A stretch of DNA of 38,462 nt, from the IMG/VR virus record IMGVR_UViG_3300037110_000058, positions 1 to 38,462 of that record; one strand, given 5' to 3'. The stretch's first letter is position 1; the number at the start of each line of letters is the position of its first letter. Of the stretch, positions 1-6,635 are shown piece by piece. Source of the DNA: a virus. The position numbers were made by a program, and so were the translations under genes. The notes beneath the pieces were generated by a model. It ran no database searches, was not told the origin of the DNA, and was given only the letters and a program-made list of their open reading frames with translations.

Positions 1-98
1 AGGCAAAAGAACTCAGCTCCGCAATCGTCGCAGTTCCAAGAATCTCCGGTTGCCGAGCGGTTGACGGTTTCGTGCTTACAGGTCTTTTGGTCGCTCAT
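1..98 (-). CDS. Small zinc-ribbon protein, partial (3' end off window)
   Basis: The first 32 residues are visible and the gene runs off the left edge. It starts at the ATG at 98, which overlaps the TGA of the upstream HNH gene in an ATGA junction and is preceded by a GGAGGG ribosome binding site. The sequence has C7-x-H9 and then a CDDCG pair, so a small zinc-ribbon fold is likely. No function is recognised. Its position directly downstream of the integrase/HNH pair suggests it was the original downstream neighbour of the integrase before the HNH gene was inserted. Confidence 0.6.
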   Translation of the reverse strand, partial: MSDQKTCKHETVNRSATGDSWNCDDCGAEFFC

Positions 99-766
99 GC
101 AGTTGCCCTCCTCAATTGATTTTTCTCAAGATAGCGAACAGCTAACTCGGCAAGTATATCGTCTGGCGATACGCGACAACATATCCGATAACTGAGACGC
201 TCAACCAGAAAGGCGAGAGCTTCTATCGTAGATAGATCGTCAAGTGATTCTACGCCAACAGTTTCTTTTGGGAAGTTAAGTACAGCAAACTCTCCGTGAA
301 CGATCGCAGCTTCATCGTCGTAGGCGCGAGCAGCATCTTTAATGTCATCGAAATATCCTAAGCATATCTGCTTACCGCCCCTCTTGATAGACGCTATCCA
401 TGTTTCCCTGCCGCGAATCTTACTCCGAGAGACACCTTTGAATCCGCTGCTATTGTTTCTATTTGCCCTGCGATTGAAAGAATTCTGTCGGGAGTTGCAT
501 ATGCGCAAGTTGCATTTTCGGTTATCAAGAGTGTCATGGTTGATGTGATCTACGATGTGGCAACTTGCGGCGTTCATGATAAATCTATGCATCCCAACAG
601 CGACCCGTTTTCCCATTGGTAAACGCTCAGTCCTGTGGGCATAAAAACTTTTAGTATTCTCGCACCACTGAGATCTCCATTTTATAACGGAAACTCTCTC
701 GTAGTCGTCTGCGTCAATGACGGCAAATTGTCCCTGAGTTAGGGGTATCTTGATAGATTCCATCAT
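95..766 (-). CDS. HNH endonuclease with AP2 DNA-binding domain (homing type)
   Basis: This 223-residue protein has an HNH core at about residues 59-90 (His60-Arg61, Asp73-His74 and a DNRKCNLR segment). An AP2 domain follows at about 108-166, with GFKGVSR, a TWIASI strand, CLGYFD, and the AARAYDDEAAIVHG helix ending in LNFP. This is the standard layout of free-standing phage HNH-AP2 homing endonucleases, which cut DNA to copy their own gene into homing sites. The start ATG at 766 overlaps the integrase stop (ATGATGG). A tail of about 50 residues after AP2 is unusual. The gene is bracketed by a 16-bp direct repeat, which points to a precise insertion. It is homologous to the AP2-HNH gene at 2035-2610 on the other strand. 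Confidence 0.88.
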   Translation of the reverse strand: MMESIKIPLTQGQFAVIDADDYERVSVIKWRSQWCENTKSFYAHRTERLPMGKRVAVGMHRFIMNAASCHIVDHINHDTLDNRKCNLRICNSRQNSFNRRANRNNSSGFKGVSRSKIRGRETWIASIKRGGKQICLGYFDDIKDAARAYDDEAAIVHGEFAVLNFPKETVGVESLDDLSTIEALAFLVERLSYRICCRVSPDDILAELAVRYLEKNQLRRATA

Positions 767-778
767 GCTGTTGCCCTC
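95..778. repeat. 16-bp direct repeat (95-110 and 763-778) bracketing the HNH gene
   Basis: On the + strand the two copies read TCATGC[A/T]GTTGCCCTC, 15 of 16 identical. Each copy holds the stop codon of the gene before it, the start codon of the gene after it (ATGA) and the purine-rich ribosome binding site. As a result the integrase and the HNH protein both end in the residues RATA. The repeat recreates a working translational junction on both sides of the HNH gene. Confidence 0.75.
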
Positions 779-1911
779 TGTGAGAGAAATTCTACAATCT
801 TGCTATTCTCCGGACGCAACCGCTCCGCGTCGTCCTTGCCACCGTAAATATCGATCGTCGTCGCCAGTTTGCTGTGCCTCAAAAGGTTCTTCTGAATCTC
901 CAACGGTGTGTCCATCTTGCGGAGCAGGGCGCGGTAGAGATGTCTCAGAGAGTGAAAGCCCAGCCCTGGCACGCCGATGCGCTCTCCGGCGGGTTGTAGA
1001 TACTCCGAGCGCAACCAGTCCCGGTCCAGAGGCCTGCCGGTCCGCTCCGAGCAGAACACCCAGCGACTCTTCAGCGCCTCGTGCGCCTTCCAGCCGCGCA
1101 GGATCTCGATCAGGTTCTCATGCAGCGGCAACGTGGCCGCCGAGGTCTTGCTCTTCGTGTCGTTGGCCTTGCCGTGGACCACGCTGCGCTGAATGTGGAT
1201 GGTCTTGGACTCGAACGAAAAGTCCTCCCATTTCAAGCCGAGGATTTCCGATACGCGCAAGCCGAGTCCGGCGGCGAGCTGTGCCATTACCTTTACCGTC
1301 TCCGGCAGTTGCGGGTCGTCCAGCAGAGCCTGGTATTGGTCGAGGCTGAGAATGACGATCTCCTTGGCGCGCGCGTTCCCTTTCAATCTTACCAACTCAA
1401 GAGGATTTCTCTGCGTCTGCAGCGCGCCCCACTTCATCCCGTGCTCGATGAGGGTATGGAAGATATTCTTGACCTGGGCGCGAAACAGTGGGGAGACTGG
1501 CGGCTTGACGCCGGGCTTGGGGTGGCGCCCGACCACCTTGAGATCCTTGAGCCAATCCTCCACGGCAACCATGTCGAGTGAGAACTGGTCGAGGCGCACA
1601 TCACCCCACCGCTCGCGGATTCTCCGAAAGATTGACTTGTAGCTGGCCGCGGTCGCTTCGCGCTCCGGCATGGCCTCGCGCTCGTACTTGTCGATGAGAT
1701 TGCCCACGGTGATGATCTCTGTCGGCGTGAAGTTGATGATACTGCGCATCTTCTCGGCTGCTTTCTCTGCCGAGGCCTTCGTCGGATGCTGCTTGATAGT
1801 CCCGATGTAATCTGAGCGCTGAATGCCGTCGAGCCGATAGCGCAGCCGCCAGATGTCCCCCGACTTCTGATGGACCCGAACGACGCTGCCTTTTTGCCAT
1901 GAGGTTCGCAT
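763..1911 (-). CDS. int: Tyrosine-family site-specific integrase
   Basis: This 382-residue phage integrase catalyses recombination between attP and attB. The N-terminal arm-binding and SAM-like core region (about 1-180) includes a segment rich in paired basic residues. The catalytic domain (about 190-375) shows Arg in GLGLRVSEILGLKWED, a candidate catalytic Lys in the following beta-hairpin, HSLRH, a second His in LLRHSKLATT and the nucleophile Tyr in IDIYGG, so it looks active. ATG 1911 is preceded by AAGGAAAG. Transcription probably starts at the promoter at 1942-1970, whose -35 lies inside an operator-like repeat. The stop overlaps the HNH gene start. Confidence 0.95.
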   Translation of the reverse strand: MRTSWQKGSVVRVHQKSGDIWRLRYRLDGIQRSDYIGTIKQHPTKASAEKAAEKMRSIINFTPTEIITVGNLIDKYEREAMPEREATAASYKSIFRRIRERWGDVRLDQFSLDMVAVEDWLKDLKVVGRHPKPGVKPPVSPLFRAQVKNIFHTLIEHGMKWGALQTQRNPLELVRLKGNARAKEIVILSLDQYQALLDDPQLPETVKVMAQLAAGLGLRVSEILGLKWEDFSFESKTIHIQRSVVHGKANDTKSKTSAATLPLHENLIEILRGWKAHEALKSRWVFCSERTGRPLDRDWLRSEYLQPAGERIGVPGLGFHSLRHLYRALLRKMDTPLEIQKNLLRHSKLATTIDIYGGKDDAERLRPENSKIVEFLSQRATA

Positions 1912-1930
1912 CTGCTTTCCTTTCCTTACT

Positions 1931-1970
1931 CCACGCTTGCAAATATATCATGTCTCGTCCACGCTTGCAA
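1931..1970 (+). promoter_or_regulatory. Pair of operator-like CCACGCTTGCAA repeats
   Basis: Perfect 12-bp copies lie at 1931-1942 and 1959-1970, 28 bp apart, in the intergenic region between the divergent integrase and HNH genes. The same motif, complete or as ACGCTTGCAA, occurs at the other major promoters in the window (about 14,288, 14,336, 16,144, 33,281 and 33,318). Spacing and placement over promoter elements indicate binding sites for a phage regulator. The regulator is not identified. Confidence 0.65.
1942..1970 (-). promoter_or_regulatory. Integrase promoter
   Basis: On the minus strand, a -35 TTGCAA (1970-1965) and a -10 TATATT (1947-1942) are separated by exactly 17 nt, with an extended TG before the -10. 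The -35 is part of a CCACGCTTGCAA motif, and a second copy lies just downstream of the -10. A repressor bound to either would block the polymerase. The leader to ATG 1911 is about 24 nt and holds a good ribosome binding site. Confidence 0.65.
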
Positions 1971-1979
1971 CACATATTT

Positions 1980-1988
1980 TGCTATAAT
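1980..1988 (+). promoter_or_regulatory. Extended -10 element for the rightward HNH gene
   Basis: TGCTATAAT gives a TG-N extended -10 with a perfect TATAAT at 1983-1988. No -35 at normal spacing is evident, but extended -10 promoters do not require one. An operator-like repeat ends at 1970, just upstream. The start at ATG 2035 would have a leader of about 40 nt. Confidence 0.5.
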
Positions 1989-2034
1989 TATAGTGGGGTT
2001 AGGCGCTCCACATCTCAGGATTCACAGGATAACC

Positions 2035-2610
2035 ATGACGGCATCGACGAGTATCGCACCACGAAGAAACGGAAGACTTGTACCGCGTCCAAACCTAAGC
2101 AATGCCATACCTTTCAAGATTGATGGGGTGTACTGTCGCCTAATACCACTAAACCATGGATACTTCACAATCGTTTGGGAGTCTGATTACGAGTGGTTGT
2201 CTCAGTGGAACTGGGCTGTTCGTAAGTCTAATAACGGGGTTCCATACGCGACAAGAGTTGAAAGTATTAAAGGTAAGCGCCGTTACGTGAGAATGCACGT
2301 ACTTATTTCGTCTTGTCCTCCCGGTAAGATTCCAGATCACGAGAATGGATGTACGCTAGATAACAGACGTTCTAATATAAGAGTCGGAACCCGTGCACAA
2401 AACTCTTTTAATAGAAGAGTTTCCATTAACAACACGTCTGGGTATAAAGGAGTATCTCGGCATGGTAATAGGTGGAGTTCATACATTCAATATGATAGAA
2501 AAATATACCATTTGGGAAGTTTTTCTGATCCCACACTAGCAGCTCACGAGTACGACAAGGCGGCTGTGAGGTTGTTCGGGGCGTTCGCAAGACTTAATTT
2601 TTCTTCATAA
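2035..2610 (+). CDS. HNH endonuclease with AP2 domain
   Basis: This 191-residue protein is homologous to the gene at 95-766. An N-terminal region of about 80 residues leads to an HNH core (HENGCTLDNRRSNIR) and the QNSFNRR linker seen in both proteins. A C-terminal AP2 domain has GYKGVSR, a WSSYIQYD strand, HLGSF and the AAHEYDKAAVRLFG helix, ending in LNF. The ATG at 2035 is preferred over an in-frame GTG at 1993 because AGGATAA precedes it and the predicted transcript would begin near 1995. It is one of very few rightward genes in the window. Its codon use is more A/T-rich than its neighbours, in keeping with a mobile gene. Confidence 0.85.
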   Translation: MTASTSIAPRRNGRLVPRPNLSNAIPFKIDGVYCRLIPLNHGYFTIVWESDYEWLSQWNWAVRKSNNGVPYATRVESIKGKRRYVRMHVLISSCPPGKIPDHENGCTLDNRRSNIRVGTRAQNSFNRRVSINNTSGYKGVSRHGNRWSSYIQYDRKIYHLGSFSDPTLAAHEYDKAAVRLFGAFARLNFSS

Positions 2611-2646
2611 TTAAAACGACGGGCAACTTTACGTCACCCGCCGTCG
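2611..2646 (-). terminator. Rho-independent-like terminator of the long leftward operon
   Basis: On the minus strand a CGACGG/CCGTCG stem (2646-2641 with 2622-2617) encloses a loop of about 18 nt with further CGGG/CCCG pairing possible. TTTTAATT follows. It lies 29 bp after the stop of the last gene in the operon and separates it from the convergent HNH gene. The long loop makes it weaker than a canonical terminator. Confidence 0.5.
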
Positions 2647-2674
2647 ACTCGTCTCTTCTCGCCGGCAGATGCCG

Positions 2675-2980
2675 TTACTTGAGGGTGATAAAACTGGTGA
2701 AGTTGTCCTCGACGCAGATGGCAATGTAGTTCGCCACGGTGCGCCGTTCAGCCTTGGCCGCCGCTTCCAGGGCCGCGTACTGGTCCGGGTTGAGCTGCAA
2801 GAGAACGCCCTTGGTCCCTGCGGGCCGGTTGGATTTGCGCTCCTTCGTGACTCCGGCCGGAGGTTCTGCTGCGGGTGCTGCGGGTTGATGCGCCGGTTGG
2901 AGCTTCTCCAGGCGCTTGTTGGCTTCTTCGATCTGCTCTTCGCTGAGCCGTTCCGTGTCAAACGATGTTGCGTGTGCCAT
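2675..2980 (-). CDS. Ribbon-helix-helix (CopG/Arc-like) protein with basic, proline-rich N-terminal extension
   Basis: The protein has 101 residues from ATG 2980, chosen because GAGGAGAAAG lies just upstream and the longer frame would overlap the previous gene. The C-terminal ~45 residues fit a ribbon-helix-helix fold: a short strand (GVLLQLNPDQ), a helix (YAALEAAAKAERR), a turn and a second helix (VANYIAICVEDN). Such dimers usually bind operator DNA. The N-terminal half is charged and Ala/Pro rich. As the last gene of the early operon and a DNA-binding protein, it is one candidate for the regulator of the ACGCTTGCAA sites; this link is inference only. Confidence 0.65.
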   Translation of the reverse strand: MAHATSFDTERLSEEQIEEANKRLEKLQPAHQPAAPAAEPPAGVTKERKSNRPAGTKGVLLQLNPDQYAALEAAAKAERRTVANYIAICVEDNFTSFITLK

Positions 2981-3027
2981 TTTCTCTTTCTCCTCGTCTT
3001 TGGATTTGTGGTGCGTTGAAAGTGATA

Positions 3028-3357
3028 TTACTGTTTTCCGCTCAACAGTTTCGCGAGCATCTCCTCGCGTTGCCGCTTGAATGAGCCATAAGCAAAGGCG
3101 CACATAGACTCAGCCCTCGTTTGATCCCCAATCATCGAAGCGCCTAACATCTCGGCTTCTTCTCCATCGGATTCGTAGGAGTCTGCGTAGATCAGCAGGA
3201 TATTGGCAATCTTGTGCTTCTTGCGCAACTCCACGACTTCCTCGAAGAATTGGTGGTGCGCTGCTTGAAGAGCCTCCCGGCTCTCATGCGGTTCGCTCAT
3301 CTCTCGAAACAACTTCTGGTCTTGTGGCATATCCATTCCTTTGGGATTTATATACAT
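3028..3357 (-). CDS. Unknown protein, 109 residues
   Basis: No family is recognised. The ATG at 3357 has AAAGGGAG upstream. An internal ATG ten residues in (ATG 3330) has AAAGGAATGG around it and is an alternative start. The protein is helical and charged, with a hydrophobic strand (IANILLIYADS) in the middle and a cluster of basic residues at the C-terminus. The gene start lies within one arm of the inverted repeat that brackets the methyltransferase gene, so that repeat supplies its ribosome binding site and first codons. Confidence 0.6.
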   Translation of the reverse strand: MYINPKGMDMPQDQKLFREMSEPHESREALQAAHHQFFEEVVELRKKHKIANILLIYADSYESDGEEAEMLGASMIGDQTRAESMCAFAYGSFKRQREEMLAKLLSGKQ

Positions 3358-4217
3358 GACTCCCTTTTCTCATAAATCACGCGAAGTTTAGAACTTCTTG
3401 GCTTAGGCGCTTACCCGCGATGGACTGCGGACGGCTCATTCACCGCCTTACATGCACTACATTTCTTCTCGAAAGGGTCGGTCCCGTCGTCTGGCGCGTC
3501 CTCTTCTGTGAGATTGTCTCCACATTCGATGCAGGTAGGCCACTCGTCAAACAGGCTCGGCTCATCCTGCGGTTTAGGTTTTTCGAGGGGATGGTAGATG
3601 CACTCCCCTTCGTAGCACTCTTCCCATTCAATGTTTATCCAGACGGTCCAGAGAACCTCCATCGTGGGACTTCCAGACTTTGCGCCAAATAGGAAATCGG
3701 GCCTCCATGTCAGTGGCAGGACAAATTGCGGCTGTATCTCACGGAAGAGCTTCAATCGTGATGCGCTGTGCCAGTATTGGCTCTTGAGAAGGAAAGCGAA
3801 GCCGCACTCTGGATTGAGCTTGTTGGCGTGGCGGATAAACGCCTCAGCTTGATTGAACGGAGGATTGGTGATGATGAACGATTCGGGGCAGTCCTCAACT
3901 TCAAGGAAATCCGTTCCGGTCTGAATATCAGAGTCGCGCACTACATAGCCGTTGGCGCGGAGAACCTTGACCATGTGGCCCTCTCCGCAAGCTGGCTCCC
4001 AGATGGTCAACATCTTAGGGAGCATCAAGTGGTTAAGCAATGCCTGTGTGACAGGCGCGGGGGTGGGATAGAAGTCAGTAGCAGCACGATCCCGCCAGTT
4101 CTGCGTCGATGAATTTGCCAGTGTTACGGTCATAGTCCCTCATTCCCTTCTTCAGCGCCCCGCGTGCTCGTAGTATGGATTCATTCAGTCTCCAAGGGAG
4201 TCATGTATATAAGTCCC
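3343..4217. repeat. 24-bp inverted repeat bracketing the methyltransferase gene (arms 3343-3366 and 4194-4217)
   Basis: The left arm on the + strand begins GGGATTTATATACATG and ends ACTCCCTT. The right arm is its reverse complement with one difference (GGGACTTATATACATG on the minus strand), so 23 of 24 bases match. The arms lie about 830 bp apart and contain the 3411-4133 gene plus about 80 bp of leader. Each arm also starts with GGGA and ends with TCCC, so it is weakly palindromic itself. It may mark a cassette boundary or duplicated regulatory sites. Confidence 0.7.
3411..4133 (-). CDS. SAM-dependent DNA adenine methyltransferase-like protein with C-terminal zinc ribbon
   Basis: This 240-residue protein has motif I at residues 46-52 (EPACGEG) and the catalytic NPPF at 90-93, the pattern of N6-adenine methyltransferases. 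FYPTP near residue 21 is also typical of small phage methyltransferases of this type. Two CxxC pairs at 201/204 and 225/228 form a probable zinc ribbon at the C-terminus. There is no obvious target-recognition domain, so DNA specificity is unknown, and some relatives may modify other substrates. The ATG at 4133 has GAGG upstream. No partner nuclease is nearby, so a role in protecting phage DNA from host restriction is more likely than restriction-modification. Confidence 0.75.
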   Translation of the reverse strand: MTVTLANSSTQNWRDRAATDFYPTPAPVTQALLNHLMLPKMLTIWEPACGEGHMVKVLRANGYVVRDSDIQTGTDFLEVEDCPESFIITNPPFNQAEAFIRHANKLNPECGFAFLLKSQYWHSASRLKLFREIQPQFVLPLTWRPDFLFGAKSGSPTMEVLWTVWINIEWEECYEGECIYHPLEKPKPQDEPSLFDEWPTCIECGDNLTEEDAPDDGTDPFEKKCSACKAVNEPSAVHRG

Positions 4218-4352
4218 ATTCCTTTCTGCGTTGAAAGTTATGCGCGGTCCGGCCTCGATTTAGGCTTGCGCCATCTCCACTCCGGCTATGTGTACATGAC
4301 GATGTTCTGCCGCGCATCCCCCGCCGCATTACCCGAAGGTTGGGCGGAGAAG
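4134..4352. other. Gene-poor leader of 219 bp between two operon genes
   Basis: In an otherwise overlapping operon this is the largest gap. It holds one arm of the 24-bp inverted repeat and two very short minus-strand reading frames. One of them, at about 4181-4149, encodes MNPYYEHAGR and then stops. That peptide resembles the N-terminus of another common class of phage DNA methyltransferases, so it may be a remnant. No convincing complete gene or terminator is seen. Confidence 0.4.
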
Positions 4353-4976
4353 TTAAACTTGATCGACGGTGACCGATCCATCCCGATTGATCGTAACCGG
4401 CGTGTCGTCCTTGGAATTGAGTATCTTGTCCAGTTCGGCAATCGTCGGGCGCGATGGCGCGCCGACATAACAGGCAATCGCAAGATTGGCCTGCATAACC
4501 GAGTTGCGGATCGTGCGCATTGCCGCCGTCTTGTCGGCCCCGGCAGGAACGTGCTTGTTGATGGTCTCCGCAAATATCTTGGCAGCGGTGCGAATCTCGC
4601 CATACTGGATGACCTGTGTTTTGGTCGGCGCGCGATAACTGAACCAGTTGTTGATCTCTTCCTGTGCGAAACTGCGCTGGTCGGCAACGACGACATTCTC
4701 CCCAAAAGGCTCGTCCAGCGTGTTGCCCTTCTCGAACTGCTCGGCAGGACTGAAAGAGATGTAGCCGTCCTCGTACTGGACCAGATACCAGCCAGGCTGC
4801 GGAATGGGTTTGTTGAGGATATTGACGATACGCTCGGCGTAGCGCGAATCCTCAAAGGTTATGGCGGCATCGTGCTCAAACGCGCCAATTGTCACCTGGG
4901 CAATCTTGAGAGCCCAGACCGTCTTGTGCGACTTGTAACGCGGCATTTCAATTGCCGCAGTGTTTTCTGCGTTCAA
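4353..4976 (-). CDS. Two-domain phage protein with candidate Acb2/Tad1-type hairpin (cyclic-nucleotide sponge)
   Basis: This 207-residue protein has an N-terminal domain (about 12-92; HKTVWALKI and later GWYLVQYEDGYISFSP) matching a widespread phage domain of unknown function. The C-terminal part (about 110-170) has the pattern of the Acb2/Tad1 hairpin family: WFSYRAP, then QYGEIRTAAKIFAETI, then a helix with SVMQANLAIA. Acb2 proteins soak up the cyclic nucleotides made by CBASS, and Tad1 relatives bind Thoeris signals. The start is a TTG at 4976 that overlaps the acyl carrier protein stop (TTGA) and has AAAGGAG about 8 nt upstream. An ATG ten codons later lacks such a site. Family assignment is by pattern and needs a profile search. 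Confidence 0.6.
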   Translation of the reverse strand: MNAENTAAIEMPRYKSHKTVWALKIAQVTIGAFEHDAAITFEDSRYAERIVNILNKPIPQPGWYLVQYEDGYISFSPAEQFEKGNTLDEPFGENVVVADQRSFAQEEINNWFSYRAPTKTQVIQYGEIRTAAKIFAETINKHVPAGADKTAAMRTIRNSVMQANLAIACYVGAPSRPTIAELDKILNSKDDTPVTINRDGSVTVDQV

Positions 4977-5218
4977 AATGTAACTCCTTTCAAATTCTTC
5001 ACCGCGTCCACAACCTGTCCAACCGTCATCGCCGCGGTGATCGCGCTGTCGGGGATTATGATGTCAAACTCTTCTTCGAGATCCTGGGCAAGTTCGACCA
5101 GTTCGATCGAGTCTAGCTCAAGATCGTCTACAAGGGTATTATCATCCGTGACGCTTGCAATGTCAAATGCCACGACTTCGGCAATGACCTTGCGCACTGC
5201 TGCTGCGATTGTGTCCAT
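4973..5218 (-). CDS. acpP: Acyl carrier protein
   Basis: This 81-residue protein has the full acyl carrier protein fold: four helices, acidic throughout, with the phosphopantetheine attachment site DDLELDSIELVELA centred on Ser37. The usual motif is DSL; here it is DSI, a tolerated change. Length matches bacterial AcpP. It would need a host phosphopantetheinyl transferase for activation. It starts one base after the DnaB stop, with AGGGGG as ribosome binding site, and its stop overlaps the next gene, so it is a genuine operon member. No fatty-acid or polyketide enzyme lies nearby. Its role in the phage is unknown: it may act on host lipid metabolism or as a protein cofactor. Confidence 0.9.
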   Translation of the reverse strand: MDTIAAAVRKVIAEVVAFDIASVTDDNTLVDDLELDSIELVELAQDLEEEFDIIIPDSAITAAMTVGQVVDAVKNLKGVTF

Positions 5219-5219
5219 G

Positions 5220-6635
5220 TTACCCCCTTGCTAGATTGTCGAACCTTGTTAGTTGGCTGACGAATGCGAGCCTTACGATGCCAGTTGGTCCGTTGCGTTG
5301 CTTGCCGATAATCAATTCCGCCAAGGCCTTCTCTGACTCGCTTATATCCTCATCGTGATTATAGTAGGATTCGCGGTGGATAAACGCCACAACATCAGCG
5401 TCCTGCTCGATTTGTCCCGATTCACGAAGATCGGCGAGTATGGGCCGCTTGTTTGTTCTTTGCTCTGGACCACGGTGAATTTGTGCCAGGGCTATCACTG
5501 GAACTTCCAACTCCTTCGCGCACGCCTTGAGCGAACGGGAGATGTGCGCAACTTCTTCTTGGCGGTTGCCAGTCTTCACACCAGCCGACATCAGTTGCAT
5601 ATAATCGACGATGATGAGGTCGAGCCTGCCTTGCCTCTGCTTGAGCCGGCGCGCTTTCGCTCTCAGTTGTATCGGCGTCAGAGTTGCTGAATCGTCAATA
5701 AAGATGTTGTTGGACTCAACCAAATCCCCTAAAGCTGTCTCCAGTTTTATGCGCTCGTCCCGGTTGAGGTATATCCCCTCCTGCGCTTTCCGCACATTGA
5801 CCCAAGCCCTCGACGCCATCATTCTACGCTCAAGAGATGAGCGCGACATCTCCAAGCTGAAGATGGCCACGATATTTTTTTTGCCGATCGCTACATTTTG
5901 GGCTATGTTCATAGCCAGGGCCGTCTTGCCCATCGAAGGCCTCGATGCAATGATCGTCAACTCCGACTTCTGCAGCCCGCCGGTCATGGCGTCATAATCC
6001 AGAAATCCTGTCGGCAGCCCCGGCTTCATCTCTGGATCGGTGTATGCCTTGAGGTAGGGTTCCGTTCCCCCCGCGGCTTCGACCGACTGATAAATCGTCC
6101 GCAGTGCGCCAGCCTGGGCGTCTTGCGCGATCTCAAGGAGCTGGCCCTCGGCCGCTTCGAGTATAGATAGAGGTGTCTCCGACTGATCTTGAGCGCGTAG
6201 CAGCGCCACGTTGAAGAGTTGAATCATCCGGCGGAGCTGCGACTTCTCCAGTACCAGTTTGATGTAGTCGTTCACCACAGGTCTGCGCGGCAGCCCTTCG
6301 GTGAGTCCAGCCAGCGCAGAGATGCCGCCAATAGTGTCGAGTTCCTTCGTTCTCCTCAACCCGGCAGATACAGTGACAATATCGATTGCCGATCCCGCAT
6401 CGATCAACTCTCCAATGCAACGGAAGATGCGGCAGAATGAATCGCTGCTGAAGTCCTCAGGTCTCAACCGCTCTGCTATTTCGTTGTAGTAAACGGGATC
6501 TAGGAGGCACGCCCCGACGAGGGTCTGCTCAGCATGAAGATTTGAGGGAAGACCAGCATCTACCGGCGCGCCCTTCCGCTCTGCTGGCGGATCAGGCGCT
6601 TTGTCGGGCATCGTGAATTGTGAGAGGTCACCCAC
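5220..6635 (-). CDS. dnaB: Replicative DNA helicase (DnaB family)
   Basis: This 471-residue protein unwinds DNA ahead of the phage replication fork as a hexameric ring. The N-terminal domain (about 34-175) starts with the LHAEQTLVGACLLDP motif. The RecA-like domain has Walker A SRPSMGKTA at 231-239, a Walker B-like LIIVDYMQLM near 345, and the conserved ADLRESGQIEQDADVV region with Gln sensor and Arg finger. Length is normal for DnaB. The start is a GTG at 6635 overlapping the previous stop by 8 nt; ATG 6611 is an alternative. No phage primase or helicase loader is recognised, so host DnaG and possibly host loader are presumably used. Confidence 0.95.
   Translation of the reverse strand: MGDLSQFTMPDKAPDPPAERKGAPVDAGLPSNLHAEQTLVGACLLDPVYYNEIAERLRPEDFSSDSFCRIFRCIGELIDAGSAIDIVTVSAGLRRTKELDTIGGISALAGLTEGLPRRPVVNDYIKLVLEKSQLRRMIQLFNVALLRAQDQSETPLSILEAAEGQLLEIAQDAQAGALRTIYQSVEAAGGTEPYLKAYTDPEMKPGLPTGFLDYDAMTGGLQKSELTIIASRPSMGKTALAMNIAQNVAIGKKNIVAIFSLEMSRSSLERRMMASRAWVNVRKAQEGIYLNRDERIKLETALGDLVESNNIFIDDSATLTPIQLRAKARRLKQRQGRLDLIIVDYMQLMSAGVKTGNRQEEVAHISRSLKACAKELEVPVIALAQIHRGPEQRTNKRPILADLRESGQIEQDADVVAFIHRESYYNHDEDISESEKALAELIIGKQRNGPTGIVRLAFVSQLTRFDNLARG

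Noticed and set aside
3379-3405. Hairpin GAAGTT-TAG-AACTTC as a terminator
   Set aside because: The stem is short and has no T-tract on either strand.
4164-5234. Long rightward open frame of 356 codons
   Set aside because: It is antisense to the acyl carrier protein and the sponge-domain gene, which have clear family motifs and ribosome sites; the frame has no motif of its own.
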